This document shows, piece by piece, positions 32,798 through 43,849 of a stretch of DNA of 64,000 nt. Below the pieces are notes generated by a model, which searched no databases, was not told the origin of the DNA, and saw only the letters and a list, made by a program, of their open reading frames with translations. This DNA is from Bettongia penicillata ogilbyi. Taxonomy: Eukaryota; Chordata; Mammalia; Diprotodontia; Potoroidae. A program made the translations under genes and the position numbers. Positions within the stretch are counted from its first letter, which is position 1. Each line of letters opens with the position of its first letter. The DNA is taken from assembly GCA_023548195.1 (NCBI GenBank), contig JAJHZJ010000251.1, positions 2,022,759 to 2,086,758 of the forward strand. Reading direction: 5' to 3'.

Positions 32798-33515
32798 AAG
32801 GAATTATTTTCTTCAGTGAACTTTTGGAATTCCTTTTCCATTTGGCTGATTCTGCTTTTTAAGGCATTCTTCTCATCATTAGTTTCTGCTAGGCCAGTGC
32901 TTTCCTTTGCCCCAGGACTGCCGCCTAAAACTGTGACCCAGATCCAGGAATGGGCAAAGCAGCAGAGTCCTACCTCAGGGCCAGAAAAGAGACCTTCATA
33001 ATCTCCTTCTGGTTGTTCTGTTACCATCTATGGTCTCAGAGCTCTGGAAGCAGCCACTTCCACTGCTGCTATTGATGATTTATTCACTCCCAAGTCTTGC
33101 TCCTGGTCTGCTAGAGTTGTGGCTGTGCTGTGGCCAAGACTAGACTGCTGGACTTCTCTCCGCTATCAGCCAGGTCTGTCAGACATTTCCTACTGACCTT
33201 CTAAGTTGTCTTTGATGTTTATGGAATGAGAAGTCTGGTAACCACTATACTTCCAGCAATTCAGTGATTTCCTGGTATTGGTCTATGCCAGTATGGCACA
33301 TGCTAGATTGTGCCCCTCTCTCAGCCTGGGGAAACAGACCTTTCCCTCAACCTTTCAGATTGTCTTGGGCTGGTAATTTGTTTCAGTCTGTCTTTTTGTG
33401 CATTCTGCTGCTCCAGAATTGGTTTAGAGGCCTTTTTAAAGGTATTTGTAGTGATTTGTGGGAGAACTTAGGCACTCCCTGCCTTTACTCCCCCACCTTA
33501 GCTCTACCTTTCTTG
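32798..33515 (-). pseudogene. HAL1 H2 5' UTR and ORF1 coiled-coil remnant
   Basis: The frame at 33,027-32,764 reads 'DEKNALKSRISQMEKEF' and 'TEENNSLKFRIE', matching H4-H7 coiled coils. Just upstream, at about 32,905, ORF1 joins 5' UTR sequence directly, so the ORF1 N-terminus including the start codon is deleted. The 5' UTR portion shares modules with H1 ('cagtctgtctttttgtg' and 'gctccagaattggtttag'). Confidence 0.65.
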
Positions 33516-34265
33516 ATTTTTATTTTTAACATTTTCTCCAACATATTCTTAAGTCTAGGCAAAATCAACAAAACAATAAATCTATCCCTGATTTGTTGCT
33601 TTTGTTTATTTCTGAAGTGTAAGTGTTTACATTGAAAATTTGACAATTGTTCTCAAGAGTCAATTGGAGCTGATTCAAAGCAAATCCTCACTTCAGAACA
33701 AACAGGCATCCCAAGTTGGTAAAATCAGTATTTATATGAAATGATCTTGAACCACTTCACTTGAAGTCAGGGAAAGGGCACACACACACTTGCGCGCACA
33801 CACACACACACACAAACACAATAACAACTCAGCAGCAGCAACAAAATACATTTACAATCAGAAGACTTGGCTTCAAATCCTGGTGACATTAGGCAAGTTG
33901 CTTATCTTTTATGAGTTTCAGTTTTCTTTGAAATCAGATTGGACTAGGTGACTATTGTGAATCAAATCCTGTAATTCAATTGACATACTACAGGCCCTTC
34001 TCTGACTGTTTTCTAGTTAATGACTTTTCTAAGTGGTGCTATCTTGGACTGAATGTACCACTCCAGATATATTCTGATTGTGACAGACAGTATTAAGTTT
34101 ATTGTTTCCACATTCTCTTATACTTCTTTTCATAAACCCTACATTTTCATTGGCTTTTCTGGTTCCCATAATACATTGTTGACTCCTGTGCTTTATCATA
34201 CTTTACCAATGAATGACAACATGGCCTTTGCTGTTTTCCATCCATCTTTCCTCTAGAGATTGCTC
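33516..34265. other. unique DNA with CA tract and faint CR1-like segment
   Basis: A CA-rich tract lies at 33,779-33,822. The segment 34,040-34,220 has faint similarity to a CR1/L3-type region ('ttcattggcttttctgg', 'catacattgttgactcc'-type modules), too diverged to be sure. No gene. Confidence 0.35.
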
Positions 34266-34358
34266 ATATATATCTATATCTATATATCTATATATCTATA
34301 TATATGGATACATAGATTGATAGGTAGATATAGATACAGATATAGATAGATAGATAGG

Positions 34359-34416
<58 letters not shown>

Positions 34417-34417
34417 T
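34266..34417. repeat. (TATC)n/(GATA)n microsatellite
   Basis: Starts as tatatcta units, then about 20 GATA units, the last 13 or so uninterrupted. The reverse frame gives a Tyr-Leu-Ser-Ile repeat artefact. Confidence 0.95.
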
Positions 34418-34929
34418 GTGTGCAGGGCTTTTATAAAAAACATCCCCTTAAGAGAATTAGGACAGTTATATTTCACTATTTAATAGGAAAACTTTAGTTG
34501 ATTAGTGAATCCTGGACAACCCATAAAACTCTTGAATCAAAAGAACTTTTCATTTCTTGCTAGAGTGGGTATAAAGAGAATGTGTGAGATGGCTGACTGG
34601 AAAGCCCTGCTGTCAAATTTTTTATTCATGGATAATGACTTGAGATTGGCTTTTAAATATATAACATTTTATTTAAATTCTTTCATTTTAAGGAAACATT
34701 GCTCTTGGGCTAGGAGATGATAAATATTTGGTTTCCTAAATGTTTTTGGTCTTGCTAAAATGAAGCTAGTCCTTCTCAAGAATGAGAAACAAGAGAATAA
34801 AAAGAAAATCAGCACAACATATTTGAAAGAACATTAGAGTAGACTCAGACGCAGTCCTAGAATCTAGAACTTATGACTTCCAGGTGGCAGGCCATCACTA
34901 TATCCACTATGCCTTTGCCACCTCTCTTC
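34418..34929. other. unique DNA
   Basis: No gene or clear repeat. The 34,870-34,920 stretch resembles a SINE head in reverse but is too short to claim. Confidence 0.35.
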
Positions 34930-35345
34930 ATTTTAAATTCAAACCAAAATGCTCTACTTTTTCCTTACTAAATTTCATTCCATATCTTGCATCCACACCT
35001 TTACAAAAGCTATAATACCTGCCTGGAAAACTCTTTGTATTTAGTTTCACCTCTTAGAAACTTTAAGCCCTTCAGGGCTCCAATCAAATATTACTTCCTG
35101 AATGATGTTATTCTCAATTCCCATTTAGATTTTAAGTCTCTCATCCTCAATTACTTTGCTTTGATTTTGAATATATTTTGTATCTCCCTATTTGTGTAAG
35201 TGCTGCACCACCCTCTCTCCCAGAAAGAATATAATGTCTTTGAGAGAAGGGTTACTTTCATTCCTGTCTTCATGTTATTCATAATGTCTAAACCAATTAC
35301 TAGTATATAGTAAGTATTTAGTAAGTTGTTGTTAATTTGAATTAG
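34930..35345 (+). repeat. L2 LINE 3' UTR and end
   Basis: Modules in order: 'ctgcctggaaaactctttg', 'caatcaaatattacttcctg', 'ttttgtatctccctatttg', 'atgtctttgagagaagggt' and 'agtatatagtaagtattta'. These correspond to the L2 3' UTR. Diverged and non-coding. Confidence 0.7.
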
Positions 35346-35879
35346 AAAAATATTGTTATTTTTTTCTTTTTTGCAATATTTATCTTACAATACTTTGCAT
35401 ATTTTCACCTCCATTTCATAGATAAGGAAAATATTGGACAGGTTATGACTTTACAGACAAGAAAAGATGGAGTTTTAGAAGAACTCTAGTGAAAAGAAAA
35501 TGAAGCTGTGAGGCAGCTCTCATGTTGCCACTTTGCAGAAATTTAACTAGCCTAGGTTCTTGATTCAATTTCTTTTCTCACATAGAGAAGCTGACACATT
35601 AACCTTGGACCAATGCCAGAAGATATGGACAGGAAAAGATGAACAATGTCAAATTAAGAATGTGTTATGACAAGATGCAGTTGTAAAAAGTTCAATATCA
35701 ATGCTGTCTGTTCACAGATAAAGAAATTGTGGTCCTGACAACTAAAGTACTTTGTTCTGGATCACCAAAGTCATCAATGTTAGAGTCAGCAGTGAAGTCA
35801 GGTGACTTGTGATTTTTACATATTGTCTCATAATAACTATTTTGGCTGCAATTCATAGCTAGAACATACCAGTTATGAA
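35346..35879. other. unique DNA
   Basis: No gene seen. A weak reverse MIR-like section may lie at 35,720-35,820. The 136-codon frame at 36,108-35,698 runs across an L1 fragment and into H4, so it is not a gene. Confidence 0.35.
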
Positions 35880-36027
35880 ATGTTTGAACAAACTGTGGCT
35901 TATAAAGATGGGGAATGTAATAATATTTTTCCATTGAGAAATATGAGGAAATCAGAGAAATATGGGGAAATATATGAAATAGTTCAGTGAAGACTGCAGA
36001 ACCTAGAAGAAAAAGATCATAATGACT
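35880..36027 (+). repeat. L1 3' UTR fragment (L1-H), target of the HAL1 pair
   Basis: Diverged match to the plus-strand L1 3' UTR: 'aaactgtggcttataaag', 'gggaatgtaataatatttt', 'gttcagtgaagactgcagaa'. The HAL1 pair sits directly after it, and the sequence at 41,106 plausibly continues it. Low sequence conservation. Confidence 0.45.
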
Positions 36028-36053
36028 AATAAAATAGAATGTTGGAGGAGGAG

Positions 36054-36065
36054 CCAAGATGGTGG
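36054..36065 (+). promoter_or_regulatory. YY1-like motif at H4 5' end
   Basis: CCAAGATGGTGG, at the same distance from the 5' end as in H3, H5, H6 and H7, with one change from the best YY1 core. Confidence 0.55.
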
Positions 36066-36685
36066 GGTAGAAAGACTCACATATGCGAGCTCCAAACACA
36101 CAGTCCATAAATTACCTATGGAAAGAACTCCCAATGGGTTCTGGAGGCAGCAGAGAGGAGGGGATTTCTGTTCCAGAGAGCCCTGAAAGGCTGACCTCAA
36201 AGGTCCGTTGGGCACCAGAGGCAGAGCAGAGCCCCTGCCCTGACTTGGCCACAGGGCACCAGAGGAGCAGATATGAGCAAGCTTCAGGTTTGGAATCTCT
36301 GGCGGCTGCGAGGGTCCCTCTGCCTACAAGCACTACAGGTGAGTGAGACAGGCTTCTGAACTGGCCAAGAGGGAAGTGGGGTGTCTCCATAGCTCGGGCC
36401 CCCTCAGGAGGAAGCAGCAGGGTAGGCAGCAGCCAGGGGCTCCCAAAGTAGGCAGGACCTCAGACCCATTACAGAAGGTCTCCTCATAAACCCCATGAGG
36501 AAACTGAGCCGGGGAGGTGACCCTGCCCCCACCTGAGCAGCAGTACTTAATATCTCACTGAATAGGAGCCCCTCCCTGCCACTGAAAACCCTGAGGCTGG
36601 GAAGCAGCATTTGAATCTCAGACACCAAGCATTAGTGAGGCAGGGGTGGAGAGGAATCTCAGAAGTCAAGTAACTGGCTGGGAAA

Positions 36686-37779
36686 ATACTCAGAAAAGAG
36701 AAAAAAATAAGACCATAGAAGGTTACATTCTTGGTGAACAGATGCTTCTTCCTTTCCTTTCTGATGAGGAAGAACGATGCTTAACATCAGGGAAAGACAT
36801 AGAAGTCAAGGCCTCTATATCCCAAAAATCTGAAATAGATATCCAATGGGCTGAGGCCATGGAAGGGCTCAAAAAGGATTTTGAAAATCAAGTTAGACCG
36901 GTGGAGGAAAAACTGGGAAGAGAAATGAGAGAGATGCAAGGAAAAGCATGAAAAATGGGTCAATACCTTACTAAAGGAGACGCCAAAAATGCTGAAGAAA
37001 ATAACACGTTGAAAAATAGGCTCACTCAATTGACAAAAGAGGTTCAAAAAGTCAATGAGGAGAAGAATGCATTCAAAAGCAGAATTAGCCAAATGGAAAA
37101 AGAGGTTCAAAAGCTAACTGAAGAAAATAGTTCTCTCAAAATTAGAATGGAACAGATGGAGGCTAATGACTTTCTGGGAAACCAAGAAATCACAAAACAA
37201 AACCAAAAGAATGAAAAAATGGAGGACAATGTGAAATGTCTCATTGGAAAAACAACTGACCTGGAAAATAGATCCAGGAGAGACAATTTAAAAATTTTGG
37301 GACTACCTGAAAGCCATGATAAAAAAAGAGCCTAGACATCATCTTTCATTATCAAGGAAAACTTTCCTGATATTCTAGAGCCAGAGGGCAAAATAAGCAT
37401 TGAAGGAATCCATTGATCACCGCCTGAAAGAGATCCAAAAAGAGGAACTCCTAGGAACATTGTGGCCAAATTCCAGAGTTCCCAGGTCAAGAAGAAAATC
37501 ATACAAGCAGCTAGAAAGAAACAATTCCAGTATTGTGGAAATACAATCAGGATAACACAAGACCTAGCAGCTTCTACAGTCAGCGATCGAAGGGCATGGA
37601 ATAGGACATTCCAAGAGTCAAAGGAACTAGGACTCAAACCAAGAATCACCTATCCAGCAAAACTGAGTATAATACTTCAGGAGAAAATATGACCTTTCAA
37701 TGAAACAGAGGACTTTCAAGAATTCTTGAAGAAAAGACCAGAGCTGAAAAGAAAATTTGACTTTCAAACACAAGAATGA
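36686..37779 (+). pseudogene. HAL1 H4 ORF1 pseudogene
   Basis: The initiator codon is ATA instead of ATG at 36,686. Open pieces: 36,646-36,951 (N-terminus in frame with 'EGLKKDFENQV', 'KLGREMREMQ'), 36,955-37,335 (coiled coil, TTDLENRSRRDNLKILGLPE) and 37,462-37,692 (ARKKQFQYCGNTIRI, GLKPRITYPAKLSI). The stop is at 37,777-37,779 after QTQE. Domain order equals L1 ORF1p. At least three frameshifts or stops, for example a single-base insertion in 'ggaaaagca' near 36,941 and a deletion near 37,347. Confidence 0.85.
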
Positions 37780-38059
37780 GAAGAAGCATGAAAAAGTAAA
37801 CAGCAAGGAGAAGTCAGAAGTGACTTACCAAAGTTGAACTGTTTACATTCATACATGGAAAGACAATATTTGTAACTCTTGAAACTTTTCAATATCTGGT
37901 AGTTGATGGGATTACACACACACATAGACAGACACACATGCACCCACATGTACATGTGCGCATGCACACACATACACACACATACAGAGACAGAGAGCAC
38001 AGAGTGAATTGCATAGGATGGGATCATATCTTTAAAAAATTAAGGCAAGTGGGGAGGAG

Positions 38060-38071
38060 CCAAGATGGCAG
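38060..38071 (+). promoter_or_regulatory. YY1-like motif at H5 5' end
   Basis: CCAAGATGGCAG, about 10 bp from the element start, as in the other HAL1 copies. Confidence 0.55.
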
Positions 38072-38894
38072 AGTAGAAAGACTCACGTATGCTAGCTCTG
38101 AATCCACAGCCCATAAATTTCCTGTAAGAAGAACTTCCCACAAATTCTGGATCACTGCAAGGTGCACAGAAACACAGTGGAAGAGATTTCCATTCCAGAG
38201 AGCCCTGGAGAGCGGACCCCAAGGGTCCCTCGTGCCCCAGAAAACGGAGCCAACCCCAGCGCAGCCCCAGAGGAGCAGATCTGAGCAGGCTTCAGGGACG
38301 GAATCTCTGGTGGCCGGGAAGGTCCCTCCGCCCACAGACGCTACAGGTCAGTGAGAGAGACATCTGGGCTGGCCGAGAGGGGAGCAGGGTGTCTCTGTGG
38401 CTCGGGCCCCCTAGGGAGGAAGCGGCAGAGGCAGGGGCAGGAGGCGGTGCAGGCAGAGGCAGGGGCAGTGGCAGAGGCAGCGGCAGAGGCAGCAGCAGTA
38501 GTCCGGGACTCCCAGAGCAGCAGGCAGAAGTTCAGGTTTCTGCATAAACCCCAGAGGGAACTGAGCCTGGGAGATGGCCCTGTCCCCACCCACACCATCA
38601 CTGAATATCTCTGCATAAAGCCCGTGAGGCAACTGAGCGGGGGGAAGCCCTGCCCCCACCAGCTCCATCACTGAAGGTCTCTGCACAAAGCCCCTGAGGG
38701 AGCTGATCCTGGGAGGCAGCCCTGGCCCCACCCCAGCACAGGAACGTAAGCTCACATTGAATAGCAGCCACGCCCCCCCAGGCTGAAAGCCCTGAGGCTG
38801 GGGAGCAGCATTTGAATCTCAGACCCCAAGCAATAGCTGGGCAGATCTAGGCAGGGATCTAGGCAGATCAGAAGTCAGGTAACTGGCTGGGAAA

Positions 38895-39997
38895 ATGCCC
38901 AGAAAAAGGAAGCAGAACAAGACCATAGCGAGCTACTTTATTGGGGAAAAGATGTTCCTTTCCCCCTTCATTTCTGATGACAAGTACAATGCCTGCCATC
39001 AGGGAAAGACGTGCAGGTTGGGGCCTCTCTATCTCAGACATCCGAGGTGGATGTCTGGTGGGCTCAGGTCATGGAAGAGCTCAAAAAGGATTTTGAAAAT
39101 CAAGTTAGACAGGTGGAGGAGAAACTGGGAAGAGAAATGAGAGATATGCAAGAAAAACTTGAAAACGGGTCAATACCCGGCTAAAGGAGACCCAAAAAAA
39201 TGCTGTAGAAAATAACACCTTGAGAATTAGGCTCACTCAATTGGCAAAAGAGGTTCAAAAAGCCAATGAGGAGAAGACTGCTTTCAAAAGCAAAATTAGC
39301 CCAATGGAAAAAGAGGTTCAAAAGCTCACTGAAGAAAATAGTTCTCTCAAGATTAGAATGGAACAGATGGAGTCTAATTACTTTCTGAGAAACCAAGAAA
39401 TCATAAAACAAAACCAAAAGAATGACAAAATGGAAGAGAATGTCAAATATCTCATGGGAAAAACAACTGACCTGCAAAATAGATCCAGGAGAGAGAATTT
39501 TAAAAAATATGGGACTACCTGAAAGCCATGATCAAAAAAAGAGCCTAGACATCATCTTTCATGAAATTATCAAGGAAAATGGCCCTGAGATTCTAGAACC
39601 AGAGGGCAAAATAAGTATTGAAGGAATCCATCAATCACCGCCTGAAAGAAATCCAAAAAGAGAAACTCCTAGGAACATTGTGGCCAAATTCCAGAGTTTC
39701 CAGGTCAAGGAAAAAATCTTGCAAGCAGCTAGAAAGAAACAATTCCAGTACTGTGGAAATACAATCAGGATAACACAAGATCTAGCAGCTTCGACCTTAA
39801 GGGATCGAAGGGCGTGGAATAGGATATTCCAGAAGCCAAAGGAACTAGGACTCAAACCAAGAATCACCTACTCAACAAAACTGAGTATAATACTTCAGGG
39901 GAAAACATGGTCTTTCAATGAAACAGAGGACTTTCAATCATTCTTGACAAAAAGACCAGAGCTGAAAAGAAAATTTGACTTTCAAACACAAGAATGA
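38895..39997 (+). pseudogene. HAL1 H5 ORF1 pseudogene
   Basis: Start ATG at 38,895 (MPRKRKQNKTIASYFIGEK). An insertion near 39,010-39,020 shifts the frame. The coiled coil is at 39,220-39,522 and the RNA-binding plus C-terminal part at 39,422-39,997, overlapping in different frames because of an extra base near 39,500. The last frame keeps 'EPEGKISIEGIHQSPPERN', 'RNIVAKFQSFQVKEKILQ', 'DLAASTLRDRRAWNRIF' and the terminal QTQE. About 367 codons in the original state, similar to other L1 ORF1p. Confidence 0.87.
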
Positions 39998-40962
39998 GAA
40001 GAAGCATGAAATAGTAAACAACAAAGGGAAATCATAAGGGACTTACCAAAGATGAACTGTTTACATTCCTACGTGGAAAGACAATATTTGTAACTCTTAA
40101 AACTTTTCAGTATCTGGTAGTTGGTGGGACCACACGCAGATGTACACACACACATGCACACACACACATGTACATGTGTGCACACACACATACACACAAG
40201 CATGCACACACAGAGAGAGAGAGCACAGAGTGAATTGAATATGATGGGACCATATCTTAAAAGAAATTAAGGTAAATGGTGAGAGGGAAATGTATTGTGA
40301 GGAGAGAGGGTGAAATGGAATGAGATTAATTATATCTCATTCAAGAGGCAAGCAGGAGACATTTTAGTGGAGGAAAAAAGAGGAGAGCTGAGAAAAAAAC
40401 ATGGAGTTTACCCTCATCACATTCAACTAAAGAAAGGAATAAAATGCACACTCATTTTGGTATGAAAACCTATCTTACAGTACAGAAAAATGGGGCAGGA
40501 GGAGATAAGCAGGGAGGGAGGGATGTTGGAAGGGAGGGCAATGGAAGAAGGGAGCAATTTGAGGTCAACACTCTTGGGGAGGGACAGGATCAAAAGACAG
40601 AATAGAAACAATGGGGGGGCAGAATTAGGATGGAGGGAAATACAGTTAGTCTTATACAACATGACTGTTATTGAAGTCATTTGCAAAACTTCACAGATAT
40701 GGCCTATATTGAATTGCCTGCCTTCCTAAAGGGTATCAGTGGGGAGGGAGCGATGGGGAGAAGTTGGAACTCAAAGTTTTAGGAACAACTGTTGAGTATT
40801 TTTCTTGCTACTAGGAAATAAGAAATACAGGTAATGGGGAATAGAAAGTCATCTGGCCCTACAGGACAAAAGAGAAGATAGGGACAAGGGAAGGGAGGGA
40901 TGATAGAAGAGAGGGCATATTGGTGATAGTGGAAGTTAGAATGTTTAGAATGTTTGATGTTT

Positions 40963-40987
40963 GGGGTGGGGGACGGGACAAATGGGG
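40963..40987 (+). other. G-quadruplex-type motif in H5 3' UTR
   Basis: Four G runs (4, 5, 3 and 4 Gs) with loops T, AC and ACAAAT. H7 has a corresponding motif (49,592-49,568, minus). H3 has three strong runs at 27,509-27,529. L1 3' UTRs of other mammals also have a G-rich tract at this place (established knowledge). Folding is predicted only. Confidence 0.65.
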
Positions 40988-41105
40988 AGAAAATTTGGAA
41001 CCCAAAATTTTGTGAAAATGAATGCAAATAAATAAATAAATAAATGAATTCATATATCCAGGAAAAAAATTAATAAAAATAAATAAAAAAATAAAATAGA
41101 ATATT

Positions 41106-43140
41106 ATGTGGTACTATAACATGATAATTATTTATAATAATACAATGATAATATATGTATAATATATAGTAATATGTGTATGTATATGCTATTATATGTG
41201 ATATGTTATAATGTATAACATCATAAACCGGCTGATATAATGTGATGCGATATAACGATACAATATGAATAATGCCATACAATGTGTATACTTACATACA
41301 TACGTGATACAAAGTAACATGACATTGCAGTGCAATGCATAATATGATATATAATGAATACATTGTAATCAATATAATAAAATGGCATATGTACATATGA
41401 GTACATATACACACATGTATATCTATACATAAACATCATGAACCCATGTGTGTATACACATAAGGCTAGAAGAATCAGATATCAGAATAAATATTGTTAT
41501 GAGAGAGGTCTATGGATTCTTACTCCTAAGGAAACATGGTATGGTCTCCCAAAACTGTTATTCTAATAAGATATCACATATAAAGCATTTTATGAATTGT
41601 ATTACTTTGCATCAATGTCAGTCATGACATTATTATTAACAATAATGACAGCAACAACTGTTCTTTATTCTTCTTATCATTTTTCATCAAGTATAGATAG
41701 AAATAGTCTAAGGACAAATTGTGATCTTGCATTATTATAATTATACCTAACATAACATAATGTCATAGCTAACATTGGGAATATGTAGTAATTTCATTAT
41801 GCTATTTTTACCTTTATTAATTTAATAAAATTATTGGGATGAAAAATCACCTTCCACAGATTCGTCAAAATCCTTCATAATTCTGGTGTCAAAAATGAAG
41901 ATAAGAATAGCATATATCATGTACTTTGGAGATTATGTGTACTCATTCAGTCTGGCAACATCCAATTAAAAAGACGTTTGTTAAATTTGTATCGGTCAAT
42001 GGTATGTGTAAGTAATTGTGTTTGAATTTGCTTTTAATTGCACCCCATTTCTAGAAATGAACTTTTTCTTTTTCAATCTGAAGGATATTTCTGAGATTTT
42101 ATTTGTAGCACTGGTATTTGCCTTCTGTCAGTTGTTATTCATGGTGATGATATAATGATGAGGAGGATGATTTCAGCATTGATGATTATATTTACGAGTA
42201 AAATTCACAGCAAAATAAAGGGTGGCACGTGTATGGGGTTATGTTTTATGTAGAAATGGACAAGGAACACGTTTTCTTTGTTGGATCGCATGTATAAAAG
42301 CTGCCTATTTTTTTCTACTTGATAGTTGGAGTCATAACTCCACCTAATAAATGTGTTTTCTTCTGATGAGCGCGAGGTAAACCATCTGAGGTCTTCACCA
42401 CTGCCAATAGCCTTCCCAGTAATTTGACTGGTAATAGAGATGATTACGCTTTGGGCCTTTTGTTTTCAAGTCCTCTGTTAGCCTGTTAAAATACACGAAA
42501 GTCTCAGAGCTACTGAATGAAACTATATATTTGCCCAAAATATATTTCCTCAGTTTTCTAAACTTCTAAATAGTTAGAGAAATTAAATAAAAAGAAACAC
42601 TTCAAAAAAGTGTTCAGGTTAGGAACTTTCATGGTGTAGAATGCATTATGCATCAAAGACAGTTCATTTCTGTATATCCAGAGACAGGAATTTTCTACCC
42701 ATTGACAAAGACATTAAGGTCTCCAGCCAAGAAGAAATGAAATGCAATGCTTTGTAATACATTCTTCGTGGCTGTTCCTAAGTAGCCTGTCCCACATGTT
42801 TTGTTAGAGGCAAAATTTTTTAATCAAAATGGTATTTGAAAAGCTGGAAATTATTTAGCACATAACTTTCCAAGTAAGAGTAAAAACAATACATTATCTA
42901 GACTGTCAATTGGTCTAGGAATTATTCTTCAATTTTTTTTTTTCTTCAGCTAGATATGAGTTCAGTCTCACATGATGTCACTTATCAAATTAATGACAGA
43001 TGATTGTGAAACTTATCATCTTGAGGGAAATGATTTATGATTTTTTTCTTGTATGCTGTTTAACACACTGTATGTGTTTGTTTTCTCTCTCAAGAGACAC
43101 ATATATGGTGCATAGTACATGTGTATGTGATGAATCAATT
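41106..43140. other. AT-rich then unique DNA; candidate non-coding element at 42,230-42,520
   Basis: 41,106-41,450 is an AT-rich, TA-repeat-like tract. The rest is unique and contains no repeat that I recognise. At 42,230-42,520 the sequence is of higher complexity and includes cacgtg, a 'tataaaagctgcc' TATA-like box at about 42,293, and gcgcgag. No exon or ORF of note. Confidence 0.35.
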
Positions 43141-43144
43141 AGGA

Positions 43145-43383
43145 ACAGCTAAGTGGATAAATTTTTAGACTGGATTCAGGAAAATTCATTTTCTTGAACT
43201 CAAATCTGGCCTCAAGAAAATTACTGGTTGTATGACCCTGTCCAAGTCACTTAACCGTGTTTGGCTCAGTTTCCTTATCTGTAAAATGAGCCAGAGAAGG
43301 AAGTGGCAAACCACTCCAGTATCTTTGCCAAGAAAACCCCAAAATGGGATCACAAAGAATGAAAAAAACTAAACAACAAAAAA
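43145..43383 (+). repeat. CORE-SINE (marsupial tRNA-type)
   Basis: Full layout: 'agctaagtggataaat' head, 'gaactcaaatctggcctc', 'tgaccctgtccaagtcactt', 'ggctcagtttccttatctg', 'taaaatgagccagagaagg', 'caaaccactccagtatctt', 'tgccaagaaaaccccaaa' and an 'aactaaacaacaaaaaa' tail. Diverged but complete. Confidence 0.85.
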
Positions 43384-43624
43384 TGTATTTGTGAATATAT
43401 ACAATCAACTAGCTTAAAACCATATGAATCAGATTAAATCTAATTCCTCTAATTTTGTTATTCATGAGCTCCTCTCTTTGCTGTAACAATATGATGGACT
43501 TTCATTCTAATGTTTCCTTCTCTATGTGGAAAATTTTCATTAAGTTCAGAATCAGGTAAGGTTAGAGAGGCCAACCAGAGAAAGTAAGAATATTGGACTA
43601 AAATATGAAGTGTATTGAACCAGA

Positions 43625-43790
43625 GCCAGGAAGGTTATATGCTTACCATCATTAGAATCTTAGAAGGCATCTAGTCACATGATCTGATGCACACATTCAT
43701 TTTATATTCCCCCAATAAGTGTTCATTCTGGCTTTCCTTGAACGATTCCAGTGATGAGAAACTTACTCTCTTACCAAGTAGATTATTTTT
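43625..43790 (-). repeat. CR1/L3 LINE 3' fragment
   Basis: Reverse-order modules: 'aatcttagaaggcatctagt', 'gctttccttgaacgattcc', 'cagtgatgagaaacttact'. They match the CR1/L3 3' region seen at 61,560-62,035. Interrupted by a T8G9 homopolymer tract at about 43,788-43,806. Confidence 0.55.
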
Positions 43791-43849
43791 TTTTGGGGGG
43801 GGGGGTGGATTTTTCCTTGAACAGATTAAATTGGAAGATTAGAGGTTAG

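Larger units (their letters stand above)
23707..33515 (-). mobile_element. HAL1 copy H2, split by the nested L1-B block
   Basis: Two pieces: 23,707-24,397 (start of the 3' UTR and the ORF1 C-terminal half) and 32,798-33,515 (ORF1 coiled coil and 5' UTR). Joining them across 24,398-32,785 plus one TSD restores ORF1 continuity exactly, from 'gaacagatgg'-type to 'ttctctcaaa'-type codons as in H3-H7. This is the outermost and therefore oldest layer of the nest. The right end near 33,515 is approximate. Confidence 0.75.
36044..38052 (+). mobile_element. HAL1 copy H4, 3'-truncated
   Basis: Starts GGAGGAGGAGCCAAGATGG directly after the TSD. It has a 5' UTR to 36,685, ORF1 36,686-37,779, then the first 270 bp of the HAL1 3' UTR (CA/ACAC tract at about 37,914-37,990). 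It stops within the G run at 38,051-38,054, where H5 starts. Compared with H5, about 750 bp of 3' UTR is missing. Confidence 0.85.
38051..41089 (+). mobile_element. HAL1 copy H5, complete
   Basis: 5' UTR 38,051-38,894 is GC-rich with repeated ggcagaggcag units at 38,417-38,500. ORF1 is 38,895-39,997. The 3' UTR from 39,998 carries a CA/ACATG tract at 40,130-40,210, a purine-rich part, a G-quadruplex-type tract at 40,963-40,987, and an A-rich (TAAA)n end from about 41,025. No ORF2. Its 3' end abuts the TSD copy at 41,090. Confidence 0.87.
36028..41105 (+). mobile_element. HAL1 head-to-tail pair (H4 plus H5) within one TSD
   Basis: The direct repeat AATAAAATAGAATGTT (36,028-36,043) and AATAAAATAGAATATT (41,090-41,105) flanks both copies together. 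H4 has a complete 5' end and ORF1 but stops 270 bp into its 3' UTR. H5 follows immediately with a complete 5' end and continues to an A-rich end. No TSD or poly-A separates the copies, and the missing rest of the H4 3' UTR does not reappear after H5. So H5 did not simply insert into H4. Confidence 0.8.

Noticed and set aside
35698..36108. 136-codon minus-strand frame
   Set aside because: It spans unique DNA, an L1 fragment and the H4 5' end, so it cannot be an ancestral gene.
38030..38070. H5 as a simple later insertion into H4
   Set aside because: The rest of the H4 3' UTR does not follow H5, no TSD surrounds H5 alone, and one TSD surrounds both.
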